Source: Enhygromyxa salina
Lineage (GTDB): Bacteria; Myxococcota_A; Polyangia; Nannocystales; Nannocystaceae
Reading direction: 5' to 3'
DNA length: 64,000 bases
Assembly (NCBI RefSeq): GCF_002994615.1
Contig: NZ_PVNK01000263.1
Span: 1 to 64,000 of the forward strand
In this document: positions 10,502 to 18,590 of the stretch, piece by piece
Numbering within the stretch: the stretch's first letter is position 1
How the letters are laid out: every line of letters begins with the position of its first letter
Position numbers and translations under genes: made by a program
The notes under the pieces: model-generated
What the model saw: the letters and a program-made list of their open reading frames with translations, nothing else
What the model was told of the DNA's origin: nothing
Databases searched by the model: none

Positions 10502-10876
10502 GATCTAAATGGCAACATTGGAGCTCGGTGCCATGATTTGCTGATTGCGTGAAATGCGTATTGCGCCTCCGTCCGAATGACACTCCGGGACCAATGACGT
10601 ATTTGGCGCATATAAATTCGATCTCGCATAGACGCATGATTCAGTCAAGCAAATGCGCCTATTCTTGGTACGTTTGCATAGCGGGACATTTGACACACCA
10701 ACCTATCTGACATCTGAGCGGGGTCTATCGCATCAGTGGGGCAGTTCTCCAGCACGATCTTGCAAACCCCGCGGGTGTCACAACTAAAGCTCGGGGGCTT
10801 GGCGTTGCGTGCCAGCCATTGCCGGCGCTTGGCGCATTCAAATCGGGGGTGGCCCTGGAGTTCGCGCTCGCGTCCC
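10502..10876. other. Gene-free stretch upstream of metallophosphoesterase copy 2
   Basis: About 375 bp of lower GC than its surroundings, with several A/T-rich runs (for example gcgcatataaattcg near 10606). It should contain the promoter of the minus-strand metallophosphoesterase pair. Short reading frames here have no codon bias or recognisable product and are not annotated. Confidence 0.5.
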
Positions 10877-11219
10877 GCCCGGCGCCAAATTCTGCAGCGC
10901 GATGTGCTCAATGAGCGATCGCAAGTTCGAGCGCGACGTCACCCCGGTCGATCCGCAGTGGGCGCTCGCGCAGCGAGCCCTCAATCAAGCGCTGAATTGA
11001 AATAAAAGAATGATTTGGGGCTACAGGGCCGACGAGCAGGGCGCCCGCCACATTGGGCCGAGCGCCCAGGACGTCCGCGCGGCCTTCGAGGTCGGCGGGA
11101 CCGACCGCCGACGGAGGCTCGTTGGCTGCTAGGCGCTCGACGGCGAGAACCGCGAGCGCGTGAGCGCCTCCGCGAGCTCGAGGCGCGCCTCGACACGCTC
11201 GAGCAGCAGGCTCGTGCGA
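10877..11219 (+). pseudogene. Decayed peptidase-S74 (tail-fibre intramolecular chaperone) C-terminal fragment
   Basis: Plus-strand translation shows SMSDRKFERDVTPVDPQ and, 36 codons further on and past a stop, GYRADEQGARHIGPSAQDV followed by RAAFEVGG; these match the start and core of the peptidase S74 domain (usual forms SDRNLKE.F.PVD and RHIGPMAQDF.AAFG). A coiled-coil-like tail (ALDGENRERV) follows after another stop at about 11130. At least two in-frame stops and no N-terminal part mean it is a remnant, not a working gene. Sequence around the first stop (10984-11018) resembles a repeat seen at 44888-44922, so a small insertion may have broken it. Intact S74 proteins are autoproteolytic trimerising ends of phage spikes and large surface proteins. 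Confidence 0.65.
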
Positions 11220-11224
11220 CGGGG

Positions 11225-11470
11225 TCAGGCCTCGGGGTCGCGGGTGATCAGCTTGTCGATCGCGTGGACCGGGGCCTGGTCCCCGGCCATCAGATGGGCG
11301 ATCGCCGAGTAGACCAGGCGCTGCTTGGCCACGGGCTTCTTGCCCGCGAACTCGGTCGAGGTGACGTCGAGCGAGTAGTGCCCGGGCGAGCCGACCACGA
11401 CCTCGACGACGGCGTCGGGGATCTTGGTGGAGATGGCCTCGTGGAGCTGCTTGGCGATCTGCTCGCTCAT
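11225..11470 (-). CDS. BolA/IbaG-family protein
   Basis: 81-residue protein with the BolA fold signature: SPGHYSLDVTSTEFAGK, then QRLVYSAIAHLMAG and VHAIDKLIT (the conserved helix and C-terminal strand with His). BolA-type proteins pair with monothiol glutaredoxins in iron-sulphur/iron homeostasis, and some act as regulators. Its length is typical of the short IbaG/BolA3-like subgroup. No glutaredoxin gene is adjacent, so the partner is presumably elsewhere. The stop lies a few bases from the S74 remnant. Confidence 0.85.
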   Translation of the reverse strand: MSEQIAKQLHEAISTKIPDAVVEVVVGSPGHYSLDVTSTEFAGKKPVAKQRLVYSAIAHLMAGDQAPVHAIDKLITRDPEA

Positions 11471-11501
11471 GGCCGCGATGATGACACGGGGCCCTGGTCC
11501 G

Positions 11502-12425
11502 TCAAAACCGACCCGCGGCGCCGAGGCTGAGGCCCCCGGGCAGCGGCGCGACGATCGGCGTCAATTGCAGGCGAGCGCCGGACACCCCAGGCGGCAGCGG
11601 CGGGACCGGCTTGCGCTTCCAGCCGCCCGTGCGCTGGTGCTCGCGTTGGCGTCGAAGCCCGACGCCATACATGATCGGCGTGGCCACGGCCGCGGCGCTG
11701 CCGATCGCGATCAGGGTTGCGCCGAGCTCGACCTGACCGGACTGGAACGCGAAGGCGCCGGACGGGATGAAGCCGATCGCGGCCAGGAGCCCGAACGCGC
11801 CGCCGATCATCAGGCCGCCGCCTTGGGGCTTGCCGATCACCCGGTAGCCGATCTCCCACCTCCGGTAGGCGCGGGCGCGCTGGATCCCGAGGTAGAGGCC
11901 GCCGCCCGAGAACGCGAGCAGCCCCACGGTCGGGACGATCGTCGTGGGCAGCAGCCACTCGAGCGGGGTCTGACGATTGAGGCCGACGACGAGGCCCGCG
12001 CTGAGACCGCCCAGCGTCAGCGCGATCGTCGTGACGCTGAGGGTCAGGATGCTGGCGCCGTCGGTTGGGGCGATGCCGGGGTCGGGGAAGGTCGGCCTCC
12101 GCTCGGGCTCGGGCTTGGCGACCGACTCGGGCTCGGCCTCCAGCGGGACGGCAAACTCGATGCCCGGCTCGGCGTCCGCGCTCGGATCGACCGAGGGCAG
12201 CGGGACCTCGGGCTCGGCGGCGGGCGTGGGCTCGGGCTCGTCGCTGTCGCTGTCGCTGGCCGGGGGCGGCTCGCTCGTCGCGTCGAGCGGGGGGCGCTCG
12301 GGACCCACGAGCGAGGGGGCGTCCGCGGTCTCGGCGGGCTCGGGCGCCGCGAGGCTCGGGAGCGGCGCGAGCATCAGGCTGGCGCTGATGAGCGTGGCGC
12401 GAAGGAGCGACGAGTGCGCAGGCAT
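11502..12425 (-). CDS. Uncharacterised membrane protein with signal peptide and Pro/Glu-rich linker
   Basis: 307 residues, not assigned to a family. Residues 1-26 form a signal peptide (LLRATLISASLMLAPLPSLA). Residues 27-125 are Pro/Glu/Ser/Asp-rich and probably disordered. The C-terminal half has four hydrophobic segments at about 128-152, 160-182, 207-230 and 238-260, ending in a Pro-rich tail. This layout (disordered linker, then four helices) recurs in myxobacterial proteins of unknown role. The gene is 31 bp from bolA on the same strand; co-transcription is possible. Confidence 0.65.
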   Translation of the reverse strand: MPAHSSLLRATLISASLMLAPLPSLAAPEPAETADAPSLVGPERPPLDATSEPPPASDSDSDEPEPTPAAEPEVPLPSVDPSADAEPGIEFAVPLEAEPESVAKPEPERRPTFPDPGIAPTDGASILTLSVTTIALTLGGLSAGLVVGLNRQTPLEWLLPTTIVPTVGLLAFSGGGLYLGIQRARAYRRWEIGYRVIGKPQGGGLMIGGAFGLLAAIGFIPSGAFAFQSGQVELGATLIAIGSAAAVATPIMYGVGLRRQREHQRTGGWKRKPVPPLPPGVSGARLQLTPIVAPLPGGLSLGAAGRF

Positions 12426-12485
12426 CAGCGCGATGGTAGCGGCGGCCGGTCCCGGACAGAAGCGCGATCGGAGCTGCCGAGCTCG

Positions 12486-13109
12486 TCAGCGCTTGCGCTG
12501 CCCGAAGGTCGGGCCACCGTCGGCGAGGAAGGCCTCTTCCTCGGCGGTCGGCGTGCGGCCGTAGAGCTCGTTGCGGTGGGGGTAGCGACCGAAGCGGAGC
12601 ACAATGTCGGCGTGGCCGCGCGCGTGGGAGCTAAAGTCTGGGTAGCCCTCGACCCCGGCGACCTCCTTGGACAGCTCGGCGAAGGCCTCGACGCTCTGGC
12701 GCGCGACCTCGGGGTCTTCGGCGTGCATCAGCGGCATGTACAAGAAGCTGCGCTCGATCGGACGCAGCTCGCGGTCCTGCCCGCGCTCGATTGCGCCCCG
12801 ACATATGCACAGCGCCGCGGCGTCGCCAACGTAGGCCTCGGCGCTGCCGCGGCCGAGGCAGCGCGTGAACTGATCGAGGAGGATGACGAGCGCCAGCGCG
12901 CCGCGGGCCGACTCGGCCCAGTGGTCGAGGGCGCCATCGAGGGCCCGGGCGACGGCGTCGCCGAAGCGCTCGCGGATGTCGGCGTCGGTCGTCGGGTCGC
13001 CGGCCCACCACAGCGCGTTCTTGCTGGTGTCGACGTCGGTCGGGCCGTCGAGTTGTCCAAACCAGTAGACGAGGATGGTGTTGATCTGCTCGCGGTCGGT
13101 GTCGGTCAC
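12486..13109 (-). CDS. DUF924 family protein
   Basis: 207 residues from the GTG at 13109; an in-frame ATG at 13205 would add 32 residues that do not look like the family. Features of DUF924 proteins are present: an early WFG segment (LVYWFGQLDG), WWAGDPTTDADIRERFG, the helix ALVILLDQFTRCLGRGSAEAY, the segment ERSFLYMPLMHAEDPE, and a C-terminal RFGRYPHRNELYGR. The fold is all-helical and TPR-like; no biochemical role is established. Divergently arranged with the catalase gene, whose start is 143 bp away. Confidence 0.85.
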   Translation of the reverse strand: MTDTDREQINTILVYWFGQLDGPTDVDTSKNALWWAGDPTTDADIRERFGDAVARALDGALDHWAESARGALALVILLDQFTRCLGRGSAEAYVGDAAALCICRGAIERGQDRELRPIERSFLYMPLMHAEDPEVARQSVEAFAELSKEVAGVEGYPDFSSHARGHADIVLRFGRYPHRNELYGRTPTAEEEAFLADGGPTFGQRKR

Positions 13110-13226
13110 CGATTGCGTATACACGCCGATCGGGGCGCATCGAAACCCCTGCGCGCCCCTCCGCTCGCATCCGGCAGGATTCTCGCGTGCCGTGGTGCTG
13201 CTCATGTCGATTCGAGTGCTCTAATC

Positions 13227-13246
13227 CCTGGTCTGGACCAGGAGGG
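13227..13246 (+). promoter_or_regulatory. Perfect dyad overlapping the catalase ribosome-binding site
   Basis: cctggtctggaccagg is a 7-bp inverted repeat with a 2-bp centre and its right end merges with the strong ribosome-binding site aggagggg, five bases before the catalase ATG. It could be an operator or an RNA hairpin masking the ribosome-binding site; which one cannot be told by reading. Confidence 0.5.
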
Positions 13247-13251
13247 GCGAG

Positions 13252-15435
13252 ATGACCCGACCGAGCGAGACGGAAGCGACCAACAAGGCCAAGGCGTCCG
13301 AAGACACGAGCGAGCGGCAAGAGTCGAGCGGCGAGGAGACCCCGCCGGAGCTGACCAAGCTGCGCTACGGCGAGGTCGAGGTCCATCGGGGCGCGGGCGG
13401 GGAGACCCACCAGCTCAGCCCCGCGGGCGAGGAGCCGATGACAACCCAGGTCGGCACGCCGATCGCCGACGATCAGAACACGCTCACCGCCGGCCCGCGG
13501 GGACCCCAGCTGCTCGAAGACTTCGTGATGCGGGAGAAGATCTTCCACTTCGATCACGAGCGGATCCCCGAGCGCGTCGTGCATGCCCGTGGTTTTGGCG
13601 CGCGCGGGACCTTCGAGACCTACGAGTCGCTGGCGGACCTCACCTGCGCCGACCTGTTTCAGCGCGCGGGGGAGGTGACCGAGGTCTTCGTTCGCTTCTC
13701 GACCGTCGCCGGGAACAAGGGCTCGCCCGACCTCGCGCGCGACGTCCGTGGCTTTGCTGTCAAGTTCTACACCAAAGCGGGCAACTGGGACCTGGTCGGC
13801 AACAACATCCCGGTGTTCTTCATTCAGGACGCGACCAAATTCCCGGACCTCATCCACGCGGCCAAGCCCGAGCCCGACCGCGGGTTTCCCCAGGCCCAGA
13901 CCGCCCACGACAATTTCTGGGACTTCATCTCGCTGATGCCCGAGGCCATGCACATGGTCATGTGGATCATGTCGGATCGGGCGATCCCTCGCAGCCTCCG
14001 CTTCATGGAGGGCTTCGGCGTCCACAGCTTCCGCTTCGTCGACGCCAGCGGGCGCTCGAGCTTCGTGAAGTTTCACTGGAAACCAAAGTACGGCCTCCAG
14101 TCGGTGGTCTGGGACGAGGCGGTCAAGATCAACGGCGCCGACCCGGACTTCCATCGCCGCGATCTCTGGAACGCGATCGCGTCGGGGGACCCGCCCGAGT
14201 GGGAGCTCGGCGTTCAGATCTTCGACGACGACTTCGCCGACCGCTTCGAGTTCGACGTGCTCGACGCGACCAAGCTCATCCCCGAGGAGCAGGTCCCGGT
14301 GCGGCCGATCGGTCGGATGATCCTCGATCAGAACGTCGAGAATTTCTTCGCCGAGACCGAGCAGGTCGCGTTCTGCACCCAAAACGTGGTCCCGGGCATC
14401 GACTTCACCAACGATCCGCTCCTGCAGGGGCGCAATTTCTCCTACCTCGACACCCAGCTCAAACGCCTCGGGTCGCCGAACTTCACCTTCCTCCCGGTCA
14501 ACGCTCCGCGCTGCCCCTTCGCCCACTTCCAGCAAGACGGACACATGGCCATGCAAAACCCCAAGGGCCGCGCCAACTACGAGCCGAACTCGTGGGGCGC
14601 CGAGGGGGGCCCGCGCGAGGATCCGAGCCGGGGCTACCGCTCGTTTCGCGCGAGCGTCTCGGGCGACAAGCGGCGCATACGACCCGAGTCCTTCGCCGAC
14701 CACTACAGCCAGGCCCGGCAGTTCTACCGGAGCCAGACCGAGGTCGAGCAGGCCCACATCGCGAGCGCGATGATCTTCGAGCTGTCCAAGGTCGATCGGG
14801 TCGAGATCCGTGAGCGGGTCGTCGCCAGCGTGGTCAACGTCGACGAGGAGCTCGCCTCGCGGGTGGCTGAGGGGCTGGGCTTCGCGCGCGTGCCCGAGGC
14901 GATGCCGCCCGCCGTCCCGCCCCGCGACGACCTCGACGAGTCCCCGGCGCTGAGCATCGTGAGGAACGGGCCCAAGCGCTTTCATGGCCGCCGCGTGGGC
15001 GTGCTCGTCGACCAGGGCAGCGACGCGAACATGCTCGCGGCGCTGGTGCGCGCGGCCAACGACGAGGGCGCCGAGGTGGCCCTGGTCGGTCCGACCCGCG
15101 GCGGCGTCGAGGACAGCGAGGGCAACACGCTGGAGATCGCCGAGAAGCTCGAGGGCGGCCCTTCGGTGCTGTTCGACGCGATCGCGCTCGTGCTCTCGGA
15201 GGCTGGGGCCAAGCGGATGGCCATGAAGCCCGCCGCGCGTGCCTTCGTCAGCGACGCCCACAATCACTGCAAGTTCATCGCCCACGACGCGGCGGCCACG
15301 GAGCTGCTCGACAAAGCCGGGCTCGGTCCGGCCGTGCGGGACGATGGCTACTGCCCGCTCGACGAGGACGCGTCGGCGACGACCTTCATCGACGCGTGCC
15401 GGGAGCTGCGCCACTGGAAGCGGAAGCCAGCGTGA
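13252..15435 (+). CDS. katE: Large-subunit catalase, HPII/KatE type
   Basis: 727-residue haem catalase that disproportionates hydrogen peroxide. The large-subunit class is shown by the ~80-residue N-terminal extension and the C-terminal flavodoxin/DJ-1-like domain (about 575-727, beginning [17 protein letters not shown]). Catalytic His111 lies in [12 protein letters not shown], the distal Asn in [11 protein letters not shown], and the proximal haem-ligand Tyr398 in [12 protein letters not shown]. After the catalytic His the sequence reads GFGARGTFE, where many relatives have a His in place of the first Arg (AHG). The start is supported by aggagggg five bases upstream. Single-gene unit, bounded downstream by a palindromic element. 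Confidence 0.96.
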   Translation: MTRPSETEATNKAKASEDTSERQESSGEETPPELTKLRYGEVEVHRGAGGETHQLSPAGEEPMTTQVGTPIADDQNTLTAGPRGPQLLEDFVMREKIFHFDHERIPERVVHARGFGARGTFETYESLADLTCADLFQRAGEVTEVFVRFSTVAGNKGSPDLARDVRGFAVKFYTKAGNWDLVGNNIPVFFIQDATKFPDLIHAAKPEPDRGFPQAQTAHDNFWDFISLMPEAMHMVMWIMSDRAIPRSLRFMEGFGVHSFRFVDASGRSSFVKFHWKPKYGLQSVVWDEAVKINGADPDFHRRDLWNAIASGDPPEWELGVQIFDDDFADRFEFDVLDATKLIPEEQVPVRPIGRMILDQNVENFFAETEQVAFCTQNVVPGIDFTNDPLLQGRNFSYLDTQLKRLGSPNFTFLPVNAPRCPFAHFQQDGHMAMQNPKGRANYEPNSWGAEGGPREDPSRGYRSFRASVSGDKRRIRPESFADHYSQARQFYRSQTEVEQAHIASAMIFELSKVDRVEIRERVVASVVNVDEELASRVAEGLGFARVPEAMPPAVPPRDDLDESPALSIVRNGPKRFHGRRVGVLVDQGSDANMLAALVRAANDEGAEVALVGPTRGGVEDSEGNTLEIAEKLEGGPSVLFDAIALVLSEAGAKRMAMKPAARAFVSDAHNHCKFIAHDAAATELLDKAGLGPAVRDDGYCPLDEDASATTFIDACRELRHWKRKPA

Positions 15436-15453
15436 CCGGGCAGGGCGCTCGAC

Positions 15454-15641
15454 GGGCTGCTAGCAGCCCGGGCTGCTAGCAGCCCGGGGTGCAATGCATC
15501 GTGTCGCCTCGCGCCGGAATTTTCGCCGAGGGCGCGAAGCCAAAACGCCGCTGTACCGGGCGTACTGCAAGTTTTGGCGACAACGCCCTCGGTGAACAGG
15601 CCAAGCGAGGCGGCGCGAGGCATTGCAGCCCGGGCTGCTAG
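15454..15641. repeat. Palindromic dispersed element, full-length copy (~188 bp)
   Basis: Imperfect inverted repeat: arms of about 58 bp begin ctagcagcccggg(g/c)tgcaatgc and end in cgagggcg, around a centre that itself pairs (ccaaaac ... gttttgg). Shortened versions occur at 17631-17719 (left arm) and 18461-18549 (right arm). No coding potential. The size, structure and termini ctagcagccc suggest a MITE-like or REP-type element. It follows the catalase stop and could also serve as a terminator (inference). Confidence 0.85.
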
Positions 15642-15671
15642 GGGCTGGTCTGGCCGCGACGAGGCGGTAGG

Positions 15672-17087
15672 ATGAGGCCCATGTCTCGTCGACTTCCGGC
15701 TGCGTTGTTGTTGCTCCTTCCGCTCGCGTGCGCACCCGCCGAGGAGCCCAACGTCGCCGAGACCGGGGAGTCCGAGACCGGCAGCGAGCAGGCGCCGCCG
15801 CCGACCTGGCACCAGGACGTCGCGCCGCTGATCTACGAGCGCTGCACGGGCTGCCACACCGCCGACGGTATCGCCCCCTTCGCGCTGACCGAGTACGCGA
15901 GCGCGGCCCAGTTCGCCGACGCGATCGTGACCGCGACCGAGAGCCGCGAGATGCCGCCCTTCCTCGCCCAGGCCACCGAAGAGTGCACGCCCCCGCACGG
16001 CTTCGAGGACGACCCGACGCTCAGCGACGAGGAGCTCGAGATGCTCCGCGTCTGGGCCGAAGCCGGCGCGCCCGAGGGCGACCCCGAGACCGCGGCCCCG
16101 CTCCCGGCCCCGCCCTCGCTCGAGCTGACGACCAAGCACGACCGCTACACGATCCCGGGCTCGATCACCGTCGACGGCAACGACGATCAGCACGTGTGCT
16201 GGGTCGTCGATCCGGAGCTCAGCGAGGGGCTGTTCGGCTACCGCTTCCTCAAGGGCATTCAGGTCAACCCGGGCAACAGCCGCGTCGTCCACCACGTCCT
16301 CGTCTACACCGCGACCAACCAGCCCGACACCGGTGAGGACGGGCGCTACGACTGCTTTGGCGCCCCGTCCGGCAACATCACGGGCCTGCTCGCCGCGTGG
16401 GCGCCCGGCTCGGTCCCGGCGATCGTCCCCGACGGCATGGGCATGGCCGTGCCCGAAGACACCCAGATCGTGATCAACGTCCACTACCATCCGACCGGCG
16501 GGGGCGCGGAGGTCGACGACTCGACCTCGATCGACATCGAGTGGCTGCAAGACGACGAGGGCGATCCAATCCCGCCCGAGAACGTCGCGCTGCTCTACCT
16601 CGACGGCAACGGCAGCGGCCTGATGTCGCCGCCCTTCGAGATCCCCGCGGGCGAGCCCAACCACATCGAGGAGCAGATGGTCAACGTCTCGGGCCTGCTC
16701 AACGCCATCGGCGGCAGCGGGCCGATCAAGCTGTGGTCGGTCGGCACCCACATGCACTACGTCGGCACCGAGATGCTGATGGGCCGGGTCAACGCCGAGA
16801 CCAACGAAGCCGAGTGCCTGATCCACACGCCGCGCTGGGACTTCAACTGGCAGCGCGGCTACTCCTACGACGCGGCGTTCGAGGACTACCCCGAGCTCAG
16901 CGCGTCCGACCGGATCTACATGCGCTGTCACTACGACAACAGCCTCGGCAACCCCTTCGTCGCCGAGGTCCTCGCCGAGCAGGGCCTCGACGCCCCGGTC
17001 GACGTCTACCTCGGCGACGACACCCTCGACGAGATGTGCCTCGGGATCCTCGGCCTCTCGGTCCCGCTCAGCTCGCTGCTCCCCTGA
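15672..17087 (+). CDS. Secreted lipoprotein with c-type haem motif and copper-monooxygenase-like domain
   Basis: 471 residues (an ATG nine bases later is equally plausible). Lipobox LLPLAC near residue 20, an acidic linker, then a small cytochrome-like domain with the haem motif CTGCH (about residue 57) and a distal Met in EMPPF. From about 150 on the sequence resembles the copper type II ascorbate-dependent monooxygenase family: VVHHVLVY (paired His), NVHYHPTG and GTHMHYVGTEM supply the expected His/Met copper ligands. Such fusions are common in myxobacterial genomes and are uncharacterised; a redox role in the periplasm or on the surface is inference. A hairpin pair follows the stop. Confidence 0.8.
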   Translation: MRPMSRRLPAALLLLLPLACAPAEEPNVAETGESETGSEQAPPPTWHQDVAPLIYERCTGCHTADGIAPFALTEYASAAQFADAIVTATESREMPPFLAQATEECTPPHGFEDDPTLSDEELEMLRVWAEAGAPEGDPETAAPLPAPPSLELTTKHDRYTIPGSITVDGNDDQHVCWVVDPELSEGLFGYRFLKGIQVNPGNSRVVHHVLVYTATNQPDTGEDGRYDCFGAPSGNITGLLAAWAPGSVPAIVPDGMGMAVPEDTQIVINVHYHPTGGGAEVDDSTSIDIEWLQDDEGDPIPPENVALLYLDGNGSGLMSPPFEIPAGEPNHIEEQMVNVSGLLNAIGGSGPIKLWSVGTHMHYVGTEMLMGRVNAETNEAECLIHTPRWDFNWQRGYSYDAAFEDYPELSASDRIYMRCHYDNSLGNPFVAEVLAEQGLDAPVDVYLGDDTLDEMCLGILGLSVPLSSLLP

Positions 17088-17111
17088 CGGCCGGCGAGGG
17101 CCGAGTCGCTC

Positions 17112-17180
17112 ACTCCTGACACCACGTTGTCAGGAGCCTCGGGCCGCGCTCCGCGCTCCTGACACCACGCTGTCAGGAGC
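17112..17180. terminator. Two tandem hairpins between the monooxygenase-like gene and the VOC gene
   Basis: ctcctgaca-ccacg-ttgtcaggag at 17112-17136 and nearly the same sequence at 17155-17180. Nine-base stems with 5-6 base loops and no T tract. Their place after a stop codon fits a terminator or a processing hairpin. Confidence 0.5.
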
Positions 17181-17202
17181 CTCGGCGTAGCTTGCCTCCA
17201 CG

Positions 17203-17613
17203 ATGGCTACCAAGCTTCAAAACCCCACCAAGCTGTTCCCGATGTTCATCACCGACAAGGTCGCCGCGACCAGGGCGTTTTATGTCGACAAGCTCGGCTG
17301 GACCGCGAGCTACGACACCGAGGCCTACCTCCAAGTCCGCAGCGCCGAGCGAGAGGGGCCGGAGATCGCGTTCATGGCACCCGACGCGGGCCCCTCGCCG
17401 ATGCCGAGCTTCGCGGGCGCCGGGGTGGTCGTCAGCGTCCCCGTTGACGACGCCGACGAGCACTACGCGAGCGCGCGCGAGCGCGGGCTCGCGCCGGTCT
17501 CGAAGCCCGAGGTCAAGCCCTGGGGGTGGCGTAGCTACGCCCTGCGCGACCCCAACGGCGTGATCCTGGACTTCTTCCACGTCGCCGCCGCGCCTGCGGT
17601 GGCGCCGAGCTGA
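17203..17613 (+). CDS. VOC-superfamily (glyoxalase/bleomycin-resistance-like) protein
   Basis: 136 residues with the paired beta-alpha-beta-beta-beta modules of the VOC fold: ATRAFYVDKLGW near residue 25, EIAFMAPDAG near 60, and the C-terminal ALRDPNGVILDFFHV containing the usual metal-ligand Asp/Glu region, although the final Glu of many glyoxalases is replaced by Asp. The substrate is unknown. The next gene is a YafY/WYL regulator on the same strand; such regulators are often adjacent to VOC genes, so this is a likely target (inference). Confidence 0.82.
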   Translation: MATKLQNPTKLFPMFITDKVAATRAFYVDKLGWTASYDTEAYLQVRSAEREGPEIAFMAPDAGPSPMPSFAGAGVVVSVPVDDADEHYASARERGLAPVSKPEVKPWGWRSYALRDPNGVILDFFHVAAAPAVAPS

Positions 17614-17630
17614 CTCGCTCCCAACCCGAA

Positions 17631-17719
17631 CTGCTAGCAGCCCGTGGTGCAATGCATCGTGTCGCCTCGCGCCGGATTTTTCGCCGAGGGCGCGAAGCCA
17701 TGCACCCCGGGCTGCTAGG
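17631..17719. repeat. Palindromic dispersed element, shortened copy
   Basis: Keeps the left arm of the 15454-15641 element (ctgctagcagcccg ... cgccgagggcgcg) and then jumps directly to the right terminus (caccccgggctgctag), as if the middle and most of the right arm were deleted. Lies between the VOC gene and the regulator gene. Confidence 0.8.
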
Positions 17720-17736
17720 GTCGGCGTGGAGCTCGA

Positions 17737-18432
17737 ATGCGCCGCGCCGACCGCCTGTTTCAGATCGTCTCCTTGCTTCGCCGCCGCCGCTTCGTGACCG
17801 CGGCGTGGCTGGCCGAGCGCCTCGAGGTCAGCGAGCGGACCATCTACCGCGACGTTCGTGACCTCATGGGCTCGGGCGTCCCGATCGAGGGGGAGGCCGG
17901 GGTCGGCTATCGCCTGGGCAAGGACTTCGACCTCCCGCCGATGATGTTCAACGTCGATGAGATCCAGGCGCTGGTGCTCGGGGCTCGCATGGTCGAGACC
18001 TGGGGCGACGACGAGCTGCGCCGCGCGGCCAGGAGCGTGCTCGACAAGACCGAGGCCATGCTCCCGCCCAAGCTTCGCTCACAGATCGACGACACGGCCC
18101 TGTTCGCGCGGTCCTTTCGCGTGCCCGAGCGAGTCCGCGAGTGGCTCGGCCCGATCCGCCGGGCCGTCGGCGAGCGCCGTAAGCTCGAGCTGCGCTACCG
18201 CGACGTTGACGACCATGCCAGCGCGCGGGTCGTGCGACCCCTCGGTCTGTATTTTTGGGGCACGACCTGGACCCTCGGAGCGTGGTGCGAGCTCCGCGAG
18301 GACTTCCGCAATTTTCGCCTCGATCGCCTCGACGCCGTAGACGCCCAGGCCGAGCACTTCGAGCTGGCTCCGCCGGTGACCCTCGAGGACTACGTCGAGG
18401 CCATGCGCCGCGACGCGGGCGCGTCGGCCTGA
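17737..18432 (+). CDS. YafY-family transcriptional regulator (HTH + WYL domain)
   Basis: 231 residues. The N-terminal winged HTH (residues 1-60) has the typical opening MRRADRLFQIVSLLR and recognition helix SERTIYRDVRDL. Residues about 140-215 form a WYL domain, here reading LELRYRD, VVRPLGLYFWGTTWTLGAWC and FRNFRLDRL, a ligand- or nucleic-acid-sensing module. The C-terminal end (LEDYVEAM) is typical of YafY proteins. Probably controls the upstream VOC gene and itself; effector unknown. Confidence 0.92.
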   Translation: MRRADRLFQIVSLLRRRRFVTAAWLAERLEVSERTIYRDVRDLMGSGVPIEGEAGVGYRLGKDFDLPPMMFNVDEIQALVLGARMVETWGDDELRRAARSVLDKTEAMLPPKLRSQIDDTALFARSFRVPERVREWLGPIRRAVGERRKLELRYRDVDDHASARVVRPLGLYFWGTTWTLGAWCELREDFRNFRLDRLDAVDAQAEHFELAPPVTLEDYVEAMRRDAGASA

Positions 18433-18460
18433 CGCTCCGCGCCCGCGGGGGTCACACCAC

Positions 18461-18590
18461 GGGCTGCTAGACTGCAAGTTTTGGCGACAAAGTCCTCGGC
18501 GAAAAGGCCAAGCGAGGCGGCGCGAGGCATTGCACCCCGGGCTGCTAGGGCTCGCAGTAGCCCTGGCTGCTAGGGCTCGCAGTAGCCCTG
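18461..18590. repeat. Palindromic element, right-arm copy, with a 25-bp duplication of the CotH gene end
   Basis: 18461-18549 matches the centre and right arm of the 15454 element (gcaagttttggcgacaa ... ctgctag). Immediately after, gctgctagggctcgcagtag plus five bases occurs twice in tandem (18541-18565 and 18566-18590); the second copy includes the CotH stop codon. This looks like a short duplication made when the element inserted. Confidence 0.7.

Noticed and set aside
11424-14813. Long plus-strand open frame spanning several genes
   Set aside because: It crosses the antisense of two minus-strand genes and runs out of frame through the catalase; no domain is preserved.
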